NCBI GenBank assembly: GCA_946480695.1
Contig: CAMLKG010000008.1
Span: forward strand, 62,001 to 126,000
Reading direction: 5' to 3'
DNA length: 64,000 nucleotides
Origin: an uncultured Cellvibrio sp.
GTDB taxonomy: Bacteria; Pseudomonadota; Gammaproteobacteria; Pseudomonadales; Cellvibrionaceae
In this document: one piece after another, positions 26,187-35,804 of the stretch
Layout: every line of letters starts with the position of its first letter
How positions within the stretch are numbered: the stretch's first letter is position 1
Program-made: the position numbers and the translations under genes
The notes under the pieces: model-generated
What the model was told of the DNA's origin: nothing
Seen by the model: the letters and a program-made list of their open reading frames with translations, nothing else
Databases searched by the model: none

Positions 26187-28964
26187 ATGTTCCAACGCTC
26201 CGCGCTTAGCAGCGCTATTACCCTGGCGATAGCCTTATCCAACCAACCCCTTTATGCCCAGGAAACCAATGGTGCGGAGGCCCGCAACGAAGTTGAAGAA
26301 GTAGTGGTTACCGGTATCCGCGGCAGCTTGACGAAGGCATTGGACATCAAGCGCGACCAGGTACAAATCGTCGACGCCATCGTGGCCGAAGACATCGGCA
26401 AGTTTCCCGATAACAACGTAGTGGAGGCATTGCAGCGCGTAACCGGTGTACAGGTAACCGGACGCGGCGGCGGTGAAGTGGATGGCGTGACTATCCGCGG
26501 GCTTGGAGACGTATCCACCACTGTGAACGGCCGCCAGATCTTTACCTCGACCGGTCGCTCTGTGGCGCTGGCCGATATCCCCGCCAGCTTGTTGAACCGC
26601 GTCGATGTCTATAAGACGCGCGCCGCAGACCAACTCGAAGGCGGCATCGCCGGTAACATTGATATTAAAACCCACCGCCCGTTTAACTTCGATGGCAGCA
26701 AGGTGGTACTGGCAGCGCGGGGGATTTACCAATCCACTTCGGAAAAAACCGACCCCAACATCAGTATGCTCGCCAGCAATCGCTGGGATACCGGTGCCGG
26801 TGAATTCGGTGCATTGGTAAACCTGTCTTACGCGGAAACCAATTACCGCGATGAAAATATCTGGATAGGCTCACTCGACCCCTACAATGCGCAAACCTTT
26901 GCGGTGATTCGCAGCAGTGACGGGGGCTATACCACCGGTACAGGCAAAGGGCTCTCATCCGCTCCCGGTTCGACCCTGAATGTAAACGGTGTCGCCACCG
27001 AATATTATTTGCTGCGCGATGCAATGGGCTTTACCGATTTCACCGGAGCGCGCGAGCGCCCCGCCGCAAATATTTCATTGCAATATGCGCCTGACGATAA
27101 ATCCGAATACCTGTTTGAAACTTTCTATAACGGTTATCGCAACCAATCTTTTAATTCATTAGCCTTCATCAATACCAACGGGGCCAGCCATTTCCGCAAC
27201 CCGGAGTTGTACGAAGGTACTAACGTCATCAAAAAGAATTACATCAACAATGCCTTTATGTTTACCAGCGGCGATGGCTCCAGCGGCCACACGGACAGTT
27301 GGGTCTATGCACTGGGCGGTAAATGGCAACTAAATGATCGCTTGAAACTGGAATCGGAAATCGTCCACCAAACCAGCGACTACGAAGGCCGCTTCTTCGC
27401 CATGCGCACCGAATCCACCCGCGACCGCCTGGTAGTCGATTTCAATTACGACAAAGGCCTGCCGTTGGTAGCCTTCCTTGATGATGAAAATACACCGGGC
27501 ATTGACGAGAGCGATTTAACCAATCCCGCCGAGTGGAGCATGAGTACTGCGTACGATAATGGTCCCACCGACCATGGCGATGCCACCACCTGGACATTCG
27601 ACGGCGACTACGAAACAAACTGGGGGGCCATCAAGCAAGTCAGCTTTGGCTTGCGCTACGATGAGCGCGGCGCGGAGTCGAAATACCAGGACCAAAGCGG
27701 CGGCTGCAAATCTGCAACGGGCTGTGACCTTAGCCTTTATCCCGGGCTGGTGAATATCAGTAAATCCGGTTTCTTTGAAGGCGAAGCCTATGTGCCGGAC
27801 CAATGGTTGGCGGCCGATGGCAATTATTTACTATCCCATGCCGATGAAATCCGTGCGCTCTATGGTTTCCAATTGGGCGGATCGAACTACCAGCCAAGCA
27901 GTATGTTTGACATCAACGAGGAAACCACAACAGCCTATTTACAAGCTGATTACGAATTTACCCTGTTCGGCAAACCGCTCGATGGCCAGGTCGGTGTTCG
28001 CTTTGTCACCGTTGATACCACCATGAATTTTTTTGAGGACGCCGATGGCGATGGTGCCGATTGGCAACCGATTGAAGCCAACGCCGATGAAAACCGTGCG
28101 CTGAAAAACCTTGTTATCCGCTATTCACTGACCGACGATTTGATCACTCGCTTTACCTACGGCGAAACCATTCGCCGTCCGGGCTACGGTGACCTGAATC
28201 CGGCGCGCACCTATCGTCCCACCACCACCGGACTGGAATTCGGAACCGCCAGCGGCGGCAATCCCAACCTGAAACCAGCCGAATCGCAAAACTATGATTG
28301 GTCGCTTGAATACTACTTCGCTGAATCCAGCTCGCTCTATACCGTATTGTTCCGGCGCGATGTTGAAGGTTTCGTGGCCAACGCAGTGACTAACATTGAA
28401 ATTATGGATCATGTTAATCCGGATCTGATTGGCAAATATCGCCTGACCCTGCCATCCAATACATCCAATGGCCAATTAAACGGCATCGAACTCGGGCTTG
28501 TGTACTTCCCGGACAATTTGCCGCAATTACTCGATGGTTTTGGCGTGCAGGCAAGTTTCACCTGGCTGGAAGGTGAAACCTACGATCCGGTCTTCGATGA
28601 AAACAACGCGATTATCGAACGTGTGACCAATCCAATGTTCGGCGTATCCGACACCTCTTACAGCCTGGTATTGGCCTACGAAAAGGCGAGTTTTGACGCG
28701 CGGCTTTCCTATGTGTGGCGTGAGGATTTCAAAACCGGCACTAACAATTGCTGCTCCATGCCGAACGGTGTCTGGTCCGATTCCGAAGCCAGCATGGATT
28801 TCCAGCTCAGTTACGATGTCACCGATAATATGGTCGTCACTTTCGATGCAACAAACCTGACTGATGAACTTTACCAGGGTTATTACACCGACGAATATCT
28901 GTACAACAACGGCTCATCTATTTTTGCGCGGACTTACGCATTGGGCGTGCGTTACTCGTTCTAA
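26187..28964 (+). CDS. TonB-dependent outer-membrane receptor, carbohydrate type (second)
   Basis: 925 residues. Signal peptide (MFQRSALSSAITLAIALSN...YAQ), Ton box region EEVVVTGIRGS, plug (about 40-165) nearly identical in key stretches to the first receptor, and a barrel ending in TYALGVRYSF. Both receptors share segments such as AEDIGKFPDN and RRPxFxxLN/RRPGYGDLN, but barrel loops differ (here an extra cysteine-containing loop, GGCKSATGC, about residue 505), so they may take up different arabino-oligosaccharides. Start at 26187 has GGGAG seven bases upstream; the frame extends 37 codons further, into the operator. Transcribed divergently from the LamG GH43 gene. Confidence 0.93.
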   Translation: MFQRSALSSAITLAIALSNQPLYAQETNGAEARNEVEEVVVTGIRGSLTKALDIKRDQVQIVDAIVAEDIGKFPDNNVVEALQRVTGVQVTGRGGGEVDGVTIRGLGDVSTTVNGRQIFTSTGRSVALADIPASLLNRVDVYKTRAADQLEGGIAGNIDIKTHRPFNFDGSKVVLAARGIYQSTSEKTDPNISMLASNRWDTGAGEFGALVNLSYAETNYRDENIWIGSLDPYNAQTFAVIRSSDGGYTTGTGKGLSSAPGSTLNVNGVATEYYLLRDAMGFTDFTGARERPAANISLQYAPDDKSEYLFETFYNGYRNQSFNSLAFINTNGASHFRNPELYEGTNVIKKNYINNAFMFTSGDGSSGHTDSWVYALGGKWQLNDRLKLESEIVHQTSDYEGRFFAMRTESTRDRLVVDFNYDKGLPLVAFLDDENTPGIDESDLTNPAEWSMSTAYDNGPTDHGDATTWTFDGDYETNWGAIKQVSFGLRYDERGAESKYQDQSGGCKSATGCDLSLYPGLVNISKSGFFEGEAYVPDQWLAADGNYLLSHADEIRALYGFQLGGSNYQPSSMFDINEETTTAYLQADYEFTLFGKPLDGQVGVRFVTVDTTMNFFEDADGDGADWQPIEANADENRALKNLVIRYSLTDDLITRFTYGETIRRPGYGDLNPARTYRPTTTGLEFGTASGGNPNLKPAESQNYDWSLEYYFAESSSLYTVLFRRDVEGFVANAVTNIEIMDHVNPDLIGKYRLTLPSNTSNGQLNGIELGLVYFPDNLPQLLDGFGVQASFTWLEGETYDPVFDENNAIIERVTNPMFGVSDTSYSLVLAYEKASFDARLSYVWREDFKTGTNNCCSMPNGVWSDSEASMDFQLSYDVTDNMVVTFDATNLTDELYQGYYTDEYLYNNGSSIFARTYALGVRYSF

Positions 28965-28980
28965 TAAGAGTCCCGGATAA

Positions 28981-29005
28981 AAAACCCGCCAACGGCGGGT
29001 TTTTT
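28981..29005 (+). terminator. Terminator of the second TonB receptor gene
   Basis: AAAACCCGCC, loop AAC, GGCGGGTTTT then further T, 17 bases after the stop codon. Confidence 0.9.
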
Positions 29006-29079
29006 ATTGGCATCGCGAGCGAAGCAACATAATTTCAACGTATAACAACTATTGGCGCCCCCTAATCAACTCATAAAAA

Positions 29080-29103
29080 GGAAAACCCGCTGCTTCCAGC
29101 GGG
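29080..29103 (-). terminator. Terminator of the cytosolic GH43 gene
   Basis: On the minus strand CCCGCTG, GAAG, CAGCGGG, then TTTTCCTTTTT, 20 bases after the GH43 stop. It closes the minus-strand series of arabinose genes. Confidence 0.85.
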
Positions 29104-29122
29104 CTCCAGGCTATGCGGTTAA

Positions 29123-30091
29123 TCAGTCAATCATCGACGGCTTACCAAACACAGGCATTCCTTTGTCATCCCAACGCAAGGGCTTAACAAAGGTGTGGCG
29201 ATCCGGGTTCCAGAGTGGATCGCCTTCAATTTCCGTGTAGGTGCGTGCGTGGTAAACCAGCATCACCGTATCGCCATCCTCCGCGTAGGTAAAACTATTG
29301 TGGCCGGGGCCGAAAATTTTATTGTGTATATCCGAACATAACACCGGCTCTGTGGATTTGGTCCAATTGGCGGGATTTAACAGGTCGGCATTTTCATCAA
29401 CCCACAACAAGCCCATCGCATAATTTTCGTCGGTGGCGCTGGCCGAATAACTGAGGAAAACCTTGCCGTTTCGCTTCACAATGGAAGGGCCTTCATTCAC
29501 CCGGAAACCACGGATTTCCCAGTCAAATTCCGGCTTGGTCAGCATTACCGGTTCACTTGCCAACTGCCACGGCGTTTTCATCGGTGCGATATAAATATTG
29601 GAGTTACCTTCAATATTTATATCTTTTTGTGCCCAGACATAATAAAGCACCCCCTTGTGGGTGAAGGTTGTTGCATCCAAACAAAATGTATCTATGCCGG
29701 AATCCACTTGCCCCATAAATTCCCATGCCCCTTCCAGCGGATTCGCATTTTTATTGCGGATCGCATACATGCGATGCTGGAATAATTGGTGTTTGATCTC
29801 GCGGCTGGGTGCCGCCGCAAAATAGACATACCATGCAGATTCGCCAGATTGCGGATCTTTATTGAAATGGATTTCCGGTGCCCACACCAGTTCGCTGTAG
29901 GGGCCGGAGTCAGGTTTGTGCCACGCATCAACGGTAGGTGCGTTCGCCAGTTCCGCGATTGTTTTTGCGCGACGCAATTCAATGCGATCGTATTTTGGAA
30001 CGGATGCGGTGAAGTAATAATAACCATCGGTATGCTTATACACGAAAGGATCAGCACGCTGCGGGATTAAGGGTTTTAATAGTTGGCTCAC
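29123..30091 (-). CDS. Cytosolic GH43 exo-acting alpha-L-arabinofuranosidase-like enzyme
   Basis: 322 residues without a signal peptide, starting directly at the GH43 propeller. LIPQRADPFVY (base Asp), TFCLDATTFTH (modulating Asp), RVNEGPSIV (acid Glu) and KIFGPGHNSF match the lipoprotein enzyme at 12070-13179 over nearly the full length, indicating paralogues sorted to different compartments. It should finish imported arabino-oligosaccharides to arabinose inside the cell. It starts with GTG, preceded by GGAGAG four bases upstream. The symporter gene lies 63 bases upstream on the same strand, which fits uptake and cytosolic cleavage in one transcript. Confidence 0.87.
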   Translation of the reverse strand: MSQLLKPLIPQRADPFVYKHTDGYYYFTASVPKYDRIELRRAKTIAELANAPTVDAWHKPDSGPYSELVWAPEIHFNKDPQSGESAWYVYFAAAPSREIKHQLFQHRMYAIRNKNANPLEGAWEFMGQVDSGIDTFCLDATTFTHKGVLYYVWAQKDINIEGNSNIYIAPMKTPWQLASEPVMLTKPEFDWEIRGFRVNEGPSIVKRNGKVFLSYSASATDENYAMGLLWVDENADLLNPANWTKSTEPVLCSDIHNKIFGPGHNSFTYAEDGDTVMLVYHARTYTEIEGDPLWNPDRHTFVKPLRWDDKGMPVFGKPSMID

Positions 30092-30154
30092 AATTCTCTC
30101 CGGTATTTCTATTTAATTCTTGATGCTCGGGTGAGGCTATGCCCCAGCCTGTTT

Positions 30155-31522
30155 TCAATGTTCCGCAATATAACCATTCGCACGCATTTCATTTTTCAGG
30201 TCGATGTAATAGCTATCGTTTATGCGATACCAAAACATCAACATACCCATTAGTGCATGAAAAAATCCGGGAATAATGGTTAACATCAATGCAATTCCCA
30301 TCATTGAAAAATCCGATTGGGCCTCGTTGGGCACATATTGGAAATAGGTTAATAACCACCCCACCATCAACCCCGCGATACCCATACCGGCTTTTTGCCC
30401 AACTGAAATACCGCCATAGGCAAAGCCCGATACCCGCTTGCCGTTTTTTACCTGGCCGTAGTCGATGGTTTCAGAAATAATCGACCAGAACACAGGGGCA
30501 TGGAGGTCCACCACAAACGACAAAAGGAAATACAGCACAAACGCGAGGAGGACATCCTGCGGCCCGACAAAGACATAAATTGCCACACTGAGCCCGGCAA
30601 CGAGCAATTGGGTATAACGGAATAAATTAATCTTGCAATAAAACTTGGTGATCCAGGTGGATGCCACCATGGAAAGGATCGCCGCAGCAACACCGGTGGA
30701 TAAAAATGCAGATACGATTTTTTCATCACCACCCAAATAATATTTCGCGTAATAAATAGCGACCGAACCGCGAATAACATAACCAATGGTACCGGTAATG
30801 CAAACAGCAACCAGGATTAGCCACTGGTCATTTTTTAACAACTGGACGAATTGGTTCCAAAGCGGTTGCGGTTCTACTACATGCACAACCCGCTCGGTGG
30901 TGTTGAAATAGCAGAATAAAAACATCATGGCGCCGACGGCAGACATAATGGCCATGGCAACCTGGTATCCCAGCGCTTTGTCGTCCCACATACCTGCAAC
31001 AACAGGCACAACAATCGCTACCATGAAGGCGCCGATTTTGGCGAGGAAAAGGCGATAGCCATTTGCGGATAATTTTTCCCTGGGGTCGCTGGTCAACGCA
31101 CTTGGCAACGAAATATAAGGAATGCCGACACCGGATGTAATCAATGTCATCATGATGTAGGTTGAATAGGCCCAAATTAATTTGGCATCGTATTCCCACC
31201 CAGGCGTAGTGAATACAAAGAACACACTCACCGCATAGGGAATTGCCAACCAGAGCAACCATGGGCGATAACGGCCCTGGAGAAACGTAAAGCGGTCGGT
31301 AATTTGGCCCATAACCAAATCGGACACTGCGCCGACGACTTTTACGGTAAAAAACAAAATCCCCATATCCATGGGCGAAAGGCCGAATATATCGGTGTAG
31401 TAAAACGTGATGATTAACATCATCGACGAAATCACCACGTTTAGCGCCATATCGCCGGCACCAAATCCTATTTTTTCCGTAATCGATAATTTATCGGGAG
31501 CGGATGGTTGTTGTGTTTGCAT
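30155..31522 (-). CDS. GPH-family sugar:cation symporter (MelB-like MFS)
   Basis: 455 residues with about twelve membrane helices, cytosolic termini and the GPH/MelB patterns KIGFGAGDMALN near the N-terminus, GQITDRF and GRYRPWLLW in the loop after helix 2. These transporters bring glycosides across the inner membrane with H+ or Na+. The gene immediately downstream encodes a cytosolic GH43, so arabino-oligosaccharides are the best substrate guess. A minus-strand terminator 28-63 bases upstream of the start implies its own promoter. The ribosome site is weak (GAGG about 14 bases before ATG). Confidence 0.88.
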   Translation of the reverse strand: MQTQQPSAPDKLSITEKIGFGAGDMALNVVISSMMLIITFYYTDIFGLSPMDMGILFFTVKVVGAVSDLVMGQITDRFTFLQGRYRPWLLWLAIPYAVSVFFVFTTPGWEYDAKLIWAYSTYIMMTLITSGVGIPYISLPSALTSDPREKLSANGYRLFLAKIGAFMVAIVVPVVAGMWDDKALGYQVAMAIMSAVGAMMFLFCYFNTTERVVHVVEPQPLWNQFVQLLKNDQWLILVAVCITGTIGYVIRGSVAIYYAKYYLGGDEKIVSAFLSTGVAAAILSMVASTWITKFYCKINLFRYTQLLVAGLSVAIYVFVGPQDVLLAFVLYFLLSFVVDLHAPVFWSIISETIDYGQVKNGKRVSGFAYGGISVGQKAGMGIAGLMVGWLLTYFQYVPNEAQSDFSMMGIALMLTIIPGFFHALMGMLMFWYRINDSYYIDLKNEMRANGYIAEH

Positions 31523-31549
31523 TTATTATTGTGACCTCATGTTGTCATT

Positions 31550-31585
31550 AAAAAAAGCGGCATACTTGCACAGTAATTGCCGCTT
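31550..31585 (-). terminator. Terminator of the HAD phosphatase gene
   Basis: On the minus strand AAGCGGCA and TGCCGCTT form an 8-bp stem with a 15-base loop, followed by TTTTTT. Lies 110 bases after the HAD stop and just before the symporter gene. Confidence 0.75.
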
Positions 31586-31696
31586 CCTTTATCTCTCACC
31601 GTTTTTTACGGTTTAATTTTTCAGTTTGCTTTTTGCTAAATAGTCCTGTTGCTAAATAATCCTGAATTTTTTGGCGCGATTGCACCCTGTTAATCA

Positions 31697-32299
31697 CTAC
31701 AGGAAATAATCATTTTGTATCGCGTGTACCAGTAAAACATCTATGCCAGCCATGCCGGCGGTTTCGGCGGCCTGTAATCCCAGCTGTGAATCTTCAAACA
31801 CGACGCATTGGGTTGGGTCTACACCCAATAATTCCGCGCAACGTAAAAAAGTATCCGGTGCCGGTTTCGGATGTCGCACCTGGTCCGCGCCCACCACTGT
31901 GCTGATGAATTTGTCCAGCCCGCAGATTTTTAAAATATTTTCAGCTTCCCGGGTGTAAGCACCGGTTCCAACCGCCATCGGCTTCATACCGTGGTAACGC
32001 TGTGCCACTTCAAGCAATGCAGTGGGTTTTACATAGTTGTGCATATTTTCATGCACAACTTGCTCTTTAAAATCATTCATTTCATCCAGGCTGGCTTTAA
32101 CGTCCAGGTTAAACTTATCCAGCAGGATTTTAATGGTGCCTTTGGTAGGGACACCGGCCAAGGACCGCATAAATGGGCGATCAATGGGAATACCGTACTT
32201 ATTCAGCGTAGTAGTCCATGCAAATTCGTGTAATTGGCCGCTATCGACCAGGGTACCGTCCATGTCAAAAATCAGTGCTTCGTAATGGTCGTACATCAT
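31697..32299 (-). CDS. HAD-superfamily sugar-phosphate phosphatase (YqaB/beta-phosphoglucomutase-like)
   Basis: 200 residues, cytosolic. HAD motifs are intact: DMDGTLVDS (nucleophile Asp and general acid Asp), the threonine in VGTGA, the lysine in RHPKPAPD, and FEDSQLG with the metal-binding acidic pair. The helical cap between motifs I and II is of the short beta-phosphoglucomutase/YqaB type. It probably dephosphorylates a small sugar phosphate; in this locus an arabinose- or ribulose-derived phosphate that builds up would be a sensible target, but nothing in the sequence fixes the substrate. It follows the esterase gene on the same strand after a 163-base gap. Confidence 0.85.
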   Translation of the reverse strand: MMYDHYEALIFDMDGTLVDSGQLHEFAWTTTLNKYGIPIDRPFMRSLAGVPTKGTIKILLDKFNLDVKASLDEMNDFKEQVVHENMHNYVKPTALLEVAQRYHGMKPMAVGTGAYTREAENILKICGLDKFISTVVGADQVRHPKPAPDTFLRCAELLGVDPTQCVVFEDSQLGLQAAETAGMAGIDVLLVHAIQNDYFL

Positions 32300-32462
32300 G
32301 TGCTCTCAGGTTGCGATTAAAATTACCGGTTAAGGCGAAATTAGAGCACAGATTAACAGGCAAATCGAAAAAAATACCGTTCAGCCACCCGGTCCCACCA
32401 TCGTCCAAAGCAGGTTATTACCTACGCCAAAGCCATGGGTGGGCGCACAGGGCACGACAAAA

Positions 32463-34052
32463 TCATTTGCCCGACGCTTTACAGATAAAATGTTCCGCTT
32501 TTTCAGGGTCGCCTGTCCCTGTGTAATGGGCGTAGCCCGGGTACGGGCACAAGGGGCGACTGCGATTGGGAAAAGCTTGGCCAGTAACCCTTATTTGTTC
32601 GGGCGCTTTATCCTGCTCGACCCATTTAACGATGGGTTCAATCATATCGAAGTGATCCAATGCGGCGGAGCCCCCGCCACAATGTCCCATACCGGGAACG
32701 AGGAACAAACGGCTCCATTGCGTCACTTTTTCCTCGCCGCCATTATCCTTTACCAATTGTTCGTAATAGCGCGCGGTATCCTGTGCGGAAAACCAGGGAT
32801 CGCTGACACCGTGGTAAAAAATTAATTTCCCACCATGGCCCGAGAAAGTATTCAGCAGTGTCCAATAGGCTGTGTCGCCGACAAATGCAGCGGGTGTTGC
32901 CGCCTTTATAGCTTCGTCATCAACATCCATGTCGGTTGTTTGCGTCATTCCAATCACCGGATGGAATCCGGGATTCAATAAACCCGGAATGCCTTGCGTA
33001 TCGGCAATGCCGGTATCAAACCAGAAGCCGGGGTAAACCTGCACACCGCGCGAATCCTTCGGACCGGCGAAGCCTTTTTTAATCGCCATCGCCAGTTCAC
33101 GGCTGATACAAGAACTTTTTGATTTACCGGTGCAGGCAATTTCCATAGGGTCGAACTTGCAGCCGAGTACATTTGAAATCATTTTGTCTGCAACACCATC
33201 TGCAAGGTCACAGCGTTTTAATAAGGCATCCATCACCAGTGACCGATCCTGCGATGAAAGCGCGCGCGCAGCTATGGGTTTACCCTGGCTATCCTTCGGT
33301 GCGGCCTGATTCAGGGAGACCGCCACCCACTTGTCCGCGAGGTTGGAAAAACTGGTACGCATCGCCGGAGCGCCGGCGACTATGCCATCAAATAAACGCG
33401 GATAACGTTGCGACATCAGCATGGCTTCGCGCCCGCCCGTTGAACAACCCATGTAATAGGAATGCTCAATCGCGCGCCCGTAATAACTGGCAACAATTTG
33501 CTTTGCAGTAACAGCAACCTTGCCGATCGCTTGATATAAAAAATTCAGCACCGCTTCCTGGTCACTGAAAAAACCGGTATCAAATCCCTTGTCGCTGTGA
33601 TGGCCAGTATCAGTGGTGACTACCGCAAAGCCCCGTTGCAACGCAGTGGCATCACCGGCCGCGCTGCTTCCCAGCGGAGCGGCGACAACACCGTTTAATC
33701 CGCCGCCGCCCTGCATCATGAAACGGCCATTCCAATTTTCCGGCATAGCAATAGCGAACGCGATGGCGTAGGGTTTTCCCGCTTCACCAATACGCTCATC
33801 GATAACACCATCAACCCGACAATAGCTTGCCAGGTTACCCGCATAGGGGCGTTGGTAGGGAACGGGCGGCACAGGGCCGGCAGGTACTATAGTTGTGCTT
33901 TTTATCGTTAGATTGTTTTCACTGGTGTTGAACCGCATTAACTTGGCGCAGGCATCTTCAATATTGTTTGCCGCATTTTTTTGGTTAACGGAACAGGAGG
34001 AAGAGATAACTACCAACAAACATACAACCAGCGTCTTTATTATGTACCGCAT
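32463..34052 (-). CDS. Tannase/feruloyl esterase family lipoprotein
   Basis: 529 residues. Lipoprotein signal with ISSSC, then an alpha/beta-hydrolase of the tannase family. The nucleophile is in YYMGCSTGGREAM (about residue 203-206), the acid in FYHGVSDPW, and the base in LVPGMGHCGGG. The cysteine before the serine and the one after the histidine form the CS-D-HC arrangement known from fungal FaeB and tannases, where a disulfide joins serine and histidine. Arabinan side chains of pectin in some plants carry ferulate esters on arabinose, so feruloyl release fits this locus; tannase activity is the alternative. It lies 146 bases downstream of araA on the same strand. Confidence 0.88.
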   Translation of the reverse strand: MRYIIKTLVVCLLVVISSSCSVNQKNAANNIEDACAKLMRFNTSENNLTIKSTTIVPAGPVPPVPYQRPYAGNLASYCRVDGVIDERIGEAGKPYAIAFAIAMPENWNGRFMMQGGGGLNGVVAAPLGSSAAGDATALQRGFAVVTTDTGHHSDKGFDTGFFSDQEAVLNFLYQAIGKVAVTAKQIVASYYGRAIEHSYYMGCSTGGREAMLMSQRYPRLFDGIVAGAPAMRTSFSNLADKWVAVSLNQAAPKDSQGKPIAARALSSQDRSLVMDALLKRCDLADGVADKMISNVLGCKFDPMEIACTGKSKSSCISRELAMAIKKGFAGPKDSRGVQVYPGFWFDTGIADTQGIPGLLNPGFHPVIGMTQTTDMDVDDEAIKAATPAAFVGDTAYWTLLNTFSGHGGKLIFYHGVSDPWFSAQDTARYYEQLVKDNGGEEKVTQWSRLFLVPGMGHCGGGSAALDHFDMIEPIVKWVEQDKAPEQIRVTGQAFPNRSRPLCPYPGYAHYTGTGDPEKAEHFICKASGK

Positions 34053-34104
34053 TTAATTTTCCCCTTGCTGTCATATCCATAGCAAACACTACAAGGCCAT
34101 CAAT

Positions 34105-34125
34105 GCCGGGCGATCCACACCCGGC
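34105..34125. repeat. Hairpin in the araA-esterase spacer
   Basis: GCCGGG and CCCGGC flank a 9-base loop. There is no T-run, so it looks like a stabilising or REP-like stem rather than a terminator, allowing araA transcripts to continue into the esterase gene. Confidence 0.4.
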
Positions 34126-34198
34126 GATACATGGCACTGCCATAAAATTTTCGCCACTGTCCTTGTACTAACCATAACGGTGGCCTTAACGAAAGCGA

Positions 34199-35701
34199 TT
34201 AAACACCGTCTTTCAAATGATAATAAGCTGCGTTGTGGCGCAATTCGGTTTTGAAATTGCGTACTGTGGTATCAGCACCGATCACCAACGCCTCAACACC
34301 AGCCATTTCCGCGTAATCCACGATTTCATCGGCGGTCACACCCTGGGTGTAGGCACTGTGGTGCGCACCGCCAGCTTGAATCCAGGCAGCAGCGGAAATT
34401 TCCAGGTTGGGACGCGGCTCCCACAAGGCTTTTGCCACTGGCAATTTCGGTAACTCTTGCGGTGGGTTTACGGTGTCCACTTCATTGATGATGAAACGGA
34501 AACGAGTACCTATATCAATCAATGAAATACACAATGCAGGGCCTGCTTTGCCGGTGAAAATCAACCGCGCGATGTCGTTGCGGCAACCGATGGTGTGCAA
34601 GTGGACTTCCAGTTTCGGTTTCGCAGCAGCGATGGAAGGGCAAACTTCCAGCATGTGCGCACCCAATACCTGGTCAACACCGCCGAAGTGATAGGTGTAA
34701 TCTTCCATAAAGGATGAACCGCCTTCACGGCCTTTGGACATCACCTTGCAAATATGCACCATGGCTGCGGTTTTCCAATCGCCCTCACCGCCGTAACCAA
34801 AACCTTGCTGCATCAAGCGTTGCGTTGCCAGGCCGGGCAAGTTGGTCAAGCCGGTCAAATTTTCAAAACAGTTGGTGAATGCCCCGAAGCCACCTTCAGT
34901 GAGGAATTTCAACATACCCAATTCCAGGCGCGCTTCGTTTTTCAGCATTTCGAATTGATGGTCGTCATCAAAGATGGCGGGATTGACATCGTATTCTTTT
35001 TTGTAAATTTCAATTTGCGCGGCAACTTCCGCATCGGTAACCGCATCGACAACTTTTTGCAGGTCGCCCAAACCATACGCATGCACTTCGTAACCGAATT
35101 TGATTTGTGCAGATACTTTGTCGCCATCCGTTACCGCAACCTGGCGCATGTTGTCGCCGAAGCGCGCGACTTTCAAATTCTGGCTCGCATGCCAGCCCAT
35201 AGCAACACGGCACCAGCTATCGATTTGCTGTTGTACCGATGCAGTTGCCCAATGGCCGACTACAACTTTACGCTCTTGGCGCAGGCGTGTGCTGACATGG
35301 CCAAATTCGCGGTCGCCGTGCGCACTTTGGTTCAGGTTCATAAAGTGCATGTTGATATCGGCAAACGGCAATTCAGCATTAAATTGGGTGTGCAAATGCA
35401 TGTAGGGTTTGTTCAATGCGGTCAAACCCGCGATCCACATTTTTGCGGGGGAGAACGTGTGCATCCATAAGATCAGGCCGACGCAGTTCGGATTGCTGTT
35501 GGCAGCTTGCGCAACCGCGAGGATTTCCGCCGGTGACTTAACCGTTTCCTGCGCAACGATTTTGATCGAAATAGTATTCGATTCGGTTAAACCCGCCGCA
35601 ATTTTCTGGCTGTTCTCGGCGACTTGTTTTAATACGCCTGGACCATACAGATGTTGTGAGCCGGTAACCAACCAGACTTCTTTATCGCCGTAAATTTTCA
35701 T
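34199..35701 (-). CDS. araA: L-arabinose isomerase
   Basis: 500 residues, the same length as the E. coli enzyme. Clear AraA sequence throughout: [17 protein letters not shown] at the start, [19 protein letters not shown]-type region replaced here by [16 protein letters not shown] with the metal-binding glutamate, [10 protein letters not shown] with the second glutamate, and LEVHLHTIG and GGAHHSAYT with metal-binding histidines. It converts L-arabinose to L-ribulose in the cytosol using Mn2+. It is the third gene of araB-araD-araA, 103 bases after araD; the spacer holds two hairpins. GAGG lies upstream of the ATG. Confidence 0.98.
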   Translation of the reverse strand: MKIYGDKEVWLVTGSQHLYGPGVLKQVAENSQKIAAGLTESNTISIKIVAQETVKSPAEILAVAQAANSNPNCVGLILWMHTFSPAKMWIAGLTALNKPYMHLHTQFNAELPFADINMHFMNLNQSAHGDREFGHVSTRLRQERKVVVGHWATASVQQQIDSWCRVAMGWHASQNLKVARFGDNMRQVAVTDGDKVSAQIKFGYEVHAYGLGDLQKVVDAVTDAEVAAQIEIYKKEYDVNPAIFDDDHQFEMLKNEARLELGMLKFLTEGGFGAFTNCFENLTGLTNLPGLATQRLMQQGFGYGGEGDWKTAAMVHICKVMSKGREGGSSFMEDYTYHFGGVDQVLGAHMLEVCPSIAAAKPKLEVHLHTIGCRNDIARLIFTGKAGPALCISLIDIGTRFRFIINEVDTVNPPQELPKLPVAKALWEPRPNLEISAAAWIQAGGAHHSAYTQGVTADEIVDYAEMAGVEALVIGADTTVRNFKTELRHNAAYYHLKDGV

Positions 35702-35730
35702 TTATCTATCCTCAATTTTTTTCGTTTATT

Positions 35731-35789
35731 GTTGGGCATCGCTGCCCAACCTACAATGTGCTTTCGTCGGATGGGCAGCAGTGCCCATC
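35731..35789. repeat. Pair of stem-loops in the araD-araA spacer
   Basis: GTTGGGCA-TCGC-TGCCCAAC (35731-35750) and GATGGGCA-GCAG-TGCCCATC (35770-35789) are two perfect 8-bp stems 19 bases apart sharing the GGGCA/TGCCC core. No T-run follows. The arrangement resembles paired REP-type intergenic repeats and may stabilise the upstream araBD mRNA. Confidence 0.65.
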
Positions 35790-35804
35790 AACGATGCTGT
35801 TCAA

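Noticed and set aside
19100..28964. SusC/SusD-type uptake systems
   Set aside because: Both receptors lack a neighbouring SusD-like lipoprotein, and their plug regions are of the proteobacterial carbohydrate-receptor type.
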